A DNA stretch of 17,771 nucleotides from Bacteroidetes bacterium UBA6183. GTDB taxonomy: Bacteria > Bacteroidota > Bacteroidia > UKL13-3. Both the position numbers and the translations under genes were made by a program. The stretch covers positions 1 to 17,771 of the forward strand of contig DITN01000040.1 of assembly GCA_002422865.1 (NCBI GenBank). The letters are read 5' to 3'. Of this stretch, positions 15,134 to 17,771 are shown piece after piece (within the stretch, counting starts at the first letter, position 1; each line of letters begins with the position of its first letter). Below the pieces are notes generated by a model that did no database searches, had not been told where the DNA came from, and was given only the letters and a program-made list of their open reading frames with translations.

Positions 15134-15167
15134 AAAAAAGGTTGTAACAAGGTTGCGACCTTTTTTT
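15134..15167 (+). terminator. Rho-independent terminator after the microprotein gene
   Basis: AAAAAAGGTTG (15134-15144) pairs with CGACCTTTTTT (15156-15166) with one G-T wobble around an 11-base loop and leads into a T-run. With A-runs and T-runs on either side it could work in both directions. Confidence 0.8.
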
Positions 15168-15301
15168 ATGCCTTTATTTAAGCATCCTTTTTAGTGATTT
15201 TTGATTGATATTGAAAAATACAAGACTGTATTTTGTTTAGACTTATTTCCTTAGACCTTCTCCTATTCCAATTTTAATTTCATGATAAGCAATCTTGATA
15301 A

Positions 15302-15748
15302 TTATTCTTTTGTTTTTACCAAGCGGTCAACAAAGCGAAACCTCCGATTAGTATCAAAAGTTGTTGCATAACCCCGTCTTACTAACAAGTTTTTATCTGA
15401 AATTTGATAGGAATAAATATCTGGAGTGTGTAATACAGTTGTTTTCTTATCTAAATACTTATAATACTTTACCTCTCTGAGTGCCAAAGAATCTGACTGA
15501 ATATAAAATGTACCGGAACCAATACCACCGCACGATTTTAAAGTATAAGTAGAATCGGCATTTAGTATCAGCTCTTGTCCTTTAATAAAGTTCTCATCAT
15601 ACACAAATTTGTGCATCAACCATTCAACTCTACCAATTGGTTTTGTTTTATAAGTACCCAACTCAACCATATCAGATTTTAGTGTGGATTTACATGAGCA
15701 AATCCACACCAAAATACATAAATAGAAAATACGTTTATTAAAAGTCAT
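15302..15748 (-). CDS. Putative lipoprotein, unknown function
   Basis: This 148-residue protein starts with a lipoprotein-like leader: MTFNKR, a hydrophobic stretch (IFYLCILVWI), then CSC followed by KS. Cys-19 in ICSC is the likely lipid attachment site, which would place it at the inner or outer membrane. The mature part is beta-rich with alternating residues (for example GQELILNADSTYTLKSCGGIGSGTFYI), where LILNADSTYTL followed by G-x-G-T-F resembles the lipocalin-like or META-type small domains common in Bacteroidota lipoproteins that bind ligands. The resemblance is a pattern only, not a firm family call. It lies 63 bases downstream of the Pif1-like helicase gene on the same strand and may share its transcript or have its own promoter; a near-match (TAAACTTG) to the -7 element occurs in this gap on the minus strand. 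Confidence 0.6.
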   Translation of the reverse strand: MTFNKRIFYLCILVWICSCKSTLKSDMVELGTYKTKPIGRVEWLMHKFVYDENFIKGQELILNADSTYTLKSCGGIGSGTFYIQSDSLALREVKYYKYLDKKTTVLHTPDIYSYQISDKNLLVRRGYATTFDTNRRFRFVDRLVKTKE

Positions 15749-15811
15749 CTTTTATTTCTGATAATGTTTTGTGATACAAGTTTATATCATTTGTAACATT
15801 ATTTTTAAAAA

Positions 15812-17155
15812 TTAAGCATCTTCTAAACTTGCATAATTGCGCGCAAACCTTACAACGCGCTCGTCAATAATAATGTCTTTTTGTTTGATGGGTTCGCGTA
15901 AAATCATTCCTTCTAGAGTGCGGCAGCGACTCAACGCCACATACAATTGTCCGTGGGCAAATGTACCGCCACTTAATTCCAATATTACTTTATCAAAAGT
16001 TAAACCCTGACTTTTATGTATGGTTATGGCCCATGCTAATTTTATAGGGTACTGTTTAAATGTACCTACCACTTCACTTTTAACCCTGCGGTTCATGGCA
16101 TCCCAATAATACCTTTTATTCTCCCAAGTTTCGCGGCTCACTTCTTCTATGTTTCCATTGGGTAAAATTACCTCAATTTTATCCTCTGCTAAAGCATGTA
16201 TTTTACCAATGGTACCATTTACCCATTTGCCATCTAAATTATTTTTAATGAATATTACTTGAGCGCCAACTTTAAAAACCAAAGTGCTCTCAGTAGGCAA
16301 TTGTTTGGTATTAAATTCACCATCAATTTCACCACGGTAAATAAACTCAGGTTGTTTAATTTTAACCAACTCAAACTCGTTTATACCTGCAGCTACACTA
16401 TTTCGGGTTGATAATGTAACATAAGTATCATCAGCCGTAGGTACAAATTTCCTATCAACACGTTTATTTAATTGTGCCAACTCTACCTCATCTGCCCTAT
16501 TCAATCTGATTACATCAAGAATATGAATAAAATCGGGATCCGTTTGGCGGTATATTTTACGCAATTCAATACAATGCATATGTACTTGTCTGAATACACG
16601 CGCATCGAAAAAGTAATGGCTGTTATAGTACTCGTTAAATAAATATCGTTCTACTTCATTGTTTTGCACTACCGGTTCTAACTGAAACAAGTCGCCAAAA
16701 AATATCATTTGTTTGCCACCAAAAGGTTTATCAGGGTACTCGCTGTTTAGGCGTAAGGTTTGGTCGATGGCATCAATAATATCAGCACGTAACATCGAAA
16801 CCTCATCAATAATAAACACATCTGTTTTATTGATAATTTTAAACTTTTCTGAGTTACGCGGAAAACGATGTATTTCTTCGTCACCTTCTACTATTGGCCT
16901 AAATGGCAACCTAAAAAACGAATGTATAGTTACACCACCCACATTGATAGCTGCAATACCCGTAGGCGCGAGCACCACACATGTTTTTTTGGTGTTGGCT
17001 ACAAAGTGCCTTAATAAAGTTGATTTTCCCGTTCCGGCTTTTCCTGTTATAAACAAACATTCATCGGTATACTCCAAGGCATCAAATGCCAACTTAAAAT
17101 GCGAATTAGATTCGTCAAACGGAGTATTATTTAAGTTTGTTGATGGGTCGTGCAT
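15812..17155 (-). CDS. Pif1-like SF1B DNA helicase, compact form
   Basis: This 447-residue protein is the bare helicase core of the Pif1/RecD-like superfamily 1B, which unwinds DNA 5' to 3' using ATP. Motifs in order: I (Walker A) GKAGTGKST at 38-46; Ia LAPTGIAA at 62-69; II IIDEVSML at 115-122; III FFGDLFQLEPV at 152-162; IV ELRKIYRQTD; then IHKSQGLTFDKVILEL (V) and LYVALSRCRT (VI). The TGIAAINVGGVTIHSFF block is distinctive for Pif1-like proteins. Many Bacteroidota relatives are longer, with extra C-terminal domains; here the protein stops at about 40 residues after motif VI (KQKDIIIDERVVRFARNYA). Likely roles are replication past obstacles, G-quadruplex resolution or recombination, inferred from the family. 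The ATG at 17155 lies 217 bases after the ahcY stop, beyond a terminator, so it should have its own promoter. Confidence 0.9.
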   Translation of the reverse strand: MHDPSTNLNNTPFDESNSHFKLAFDALEYTDECLFITGKAGTGKSTLLRHFVANTKKTCVVLAPTGIAAINVGGVTIHSFFRLPFRPIVEGDEEIHRFPRNSEKFKIINKTDVFIIDEVSMLRADIIDAIDQTLRLNSEYPDKPFGGKQMIFFGDLFQLEPVVQNNEVERYLFNEYYNSHYFFDARVFRQVHMHCIELRKIYRQTDPDFIHILDVIRLNRADEVELAQLNKRVDRKFVPTADDTYVTLSTRNSVAAGINEFELVKIKQPEFIYRGEIDGEFNTKQLPTESTLVFKVGAQVIFIKNNLDGKWVNGTIGKIHALAEDKIEVILPNGNIEEVSRETWENKRYYWDAMNRRVKSEVVGTFKQYPIKLAWAITIHKSQGLTFDKVILELSGGTFAHGQLYVALSRCRTLEGMILREPIKQKDIIIDERVVRFARNYASLEDA

Positions 17156-17258
17156 GCGTTGTGCGAAGATGGAAAATCAACCCACAACAAACCAAAATAG
17201 TTTTAAACAAAATAATAATTAGTGCGAATGGTTTTGCCTTAGATTACCCCGATTAGTG

Positions 17259-17290
17259 AACTGTTTATATTTCCATCACTCAAAACAGTT
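17259..17290. repeat. 8-bp perfect inverted repeat upstream of the helicase gene
   Basis: AACTGTTT (17259-17266) and AAACAGTT (17283-17290) are separated by 16 bases. The repeat lies about 100 bases before the helicase ATG and past the ahcY terminator, so it could be an operator or a weak second hairpin. Confidence 0.3.
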
Positions 17291-17301
17291 ATGTCTAAAA
17301 G

Positions 17302-17338
17302 CAAAAAGAGGCTGCTTCGATGAAGAAACAGCCTCTTT
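17302..17338 (-). terminator. Rho-independent terminator after ahcY
   Basis: AAAGAGGCTG (17305-17314) pairs perfectly with CAGCCTCTTT (17329-17338); the 14-base loop has an inner CTTC/GAAG match. Read on the minus strand the stem runs into TTTTT. It lies 34 bases after the ahcY stop. Confidence 0.88.
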
Positions 17339-17372
17339 GGTATGTGTTTAAATTTCGTTTCCGAATTTATGC

Positions 17373-17771
17373 CTAGTATCTGTACATTTCTGCTTTAAAC
17401 GGACCTTCCATTTTCACACCGATATAATCAGCTTGATCAGGACGTAATACCGTTAATTTAGCACCAATGTGTTCAAGGTGTAAAAATGCTACTTTCTCAT
17501 CTAAATGTTTAGGTAACACGTACACTTTGTTTTCGTATTTATCGCTGTGGTTCCACAATTCAATTTGCGCCAAAGTTTGGTTTGAGAATGAATTACTCAT
17601 AACAAAAGATGGATGACCCATTGCGCAACCTAAGTTTACCAAACGACCTTCAGCCAAGATAATTACTTCATGACCATCTACGTTGTAAATATCAACTTGT
17701 GGTTTGATGGTGTTTTTAGTAGAACCGTAGTTTTTGTTTAACCAAGCCATATCAATTTCGTTATCGAAGTG
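17373..17771 (-). CDS. ahcY: Adenosylhomocysteinase, C-terminal part (5' end outside window)
   Basis: The frame runs off the right edge; 132 residues of the C-terminal end are visible. The enzyme splits S-adenosylhomocysteine into adenosine and homocysteine, removing the product that inhibits methyltransferases, with tightly bound NAD. Visible blocks: HFDNEIDMAWL (the segment beginning at the window edge), LAEGRLVNLGCAMGHPSFVMSNSF-type region (N-L-G-C-A-M-G-H-P-S-F), NQTLAQIELW, VYVLPKHLDEKVA, and the end QADYIGVKMEGPFKAEMYRY, whose Lys and Tyr reach the NAD of the neighbouring subunit in known structures. The Met at 17750 is internal, since the conserved sequence continues in front of it. 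A terminator follows. SAM turnover links it in theme to the SAM-hydrolase-like gene at 3362-4138, though the two are 13 kb apart. Confidence 0.96.
   Translation of the reverse strand, partial: HFDNEIDMAWLNKNYGSTKNTIKPQVDIYNVDGHEVIILAEGRLVNLGCAMGHPSFVMSNSFSNQTLAQIELWNHSDKYENKVYVLPKHLDEKVAFLHLEHIGAKLTVLRPDQADYIGVKMEGPFKAEMYRY

Noticed and set aside
16713..17222. Long open frame on the plus strand opposite the helicase gene
   Set aside because: It lies antisense to a clearly conserved Pif1-like coding region, and its translation has no recognisable domain or signal.
1..17771. CRISPR array, tRNA, rRNA, insertion sequence or phage genes
   Set aside because: I found no tandem spaced repeats, no tRNA-like cloverleaf with conserved arms in the gaps, and no transposase, integrase or phage structural frames.

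Overview
The window looks like chromosomal DNA of a free-living or environmental member of the Bacteroidota. This rests on several signs: low G+C throughout, almost no Shine-Dalgarno sequences before start codons, two exact matches to the Bacteroidota -7 promoter element TAnnTTTG, and the gene content (a gamma-alpha fused KorA with KorB, a Bacteroidota-style SAM hydroxide adenosyltransferase relative, PaaN, LysM and outer-membrane barrel proteins). I see no insertion sequence, phage gene, CRISPR array, tRNA or rRNA, and codon use does not change visibly along the window.

Layout. 1-1000: the end of a paaN-type aldehyde dehydrogenase gene, closed by a strong hairpin terminator. 1008-2261: an O-antigen ligase/polymerase-like membrane protein. 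2251-4138 (minus strand): a tightly coupled three-gene operon with 4-bp overlaps, encoding a SAM hydrolase/fluorinase-family protein, an ABM-fold small protein and a secreted LysM protein with an RlpA-like barrel. 4279-7890 (plus strand): phoH, purC and two family-2 glycosyltransferases. 7987-8685: an outer-membrane barrel protein, ending in a coding-overlapping inverted repeat shared with the convergent korAB operon (8720-11630, minus). 11816-14812 (plus): a small two-helix membrane protein, a stand-alone asparaginase domain, and gmd-fcl for GDP-L-fucose. 14986-15117: a 43-residue single-helix microprotein with its own terminator. 15302-17155 (minus): a lipoprotein and a compact Pif1-like helicase. 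17373 to the right edge (minus): the 3' end of the adenosylhomocysteinase gene, with a clear terminator.

How the genes relate. A cell-surface glycan theme recurs: gmd and fcl make GDP-L-fucose, two GT2 enzymes and the Wzy/WaaL-like protein could assemble or transfer surface polysaccharide, and the LysM/RlpA-like protein touches the cell wall. The rest is metabolism and housekeeping: purine synthesis (purC), ferredoxin-linked 2-oxoacid oxidation (korAB), S-adenosylhomocysteine recycling (ahcY), phenylacetate catabolism (paaN), PhoH and a helicase.

Gene-poor stretches. The only gap over 300 bases between longer genes is 14813-15301. It holds an inverted repeat, the 43-residue gene and its terminator; beyond the terminator (15168-15301) I see nothing definite. 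I did not find a convincing undescribed multi-gene system. The best leads are the SAM-hydrolase-like/ABM/LysM operon, whose first and third products seem to have lost canonical catalytic residues, and the isolated 43-residue membrane microprotein.
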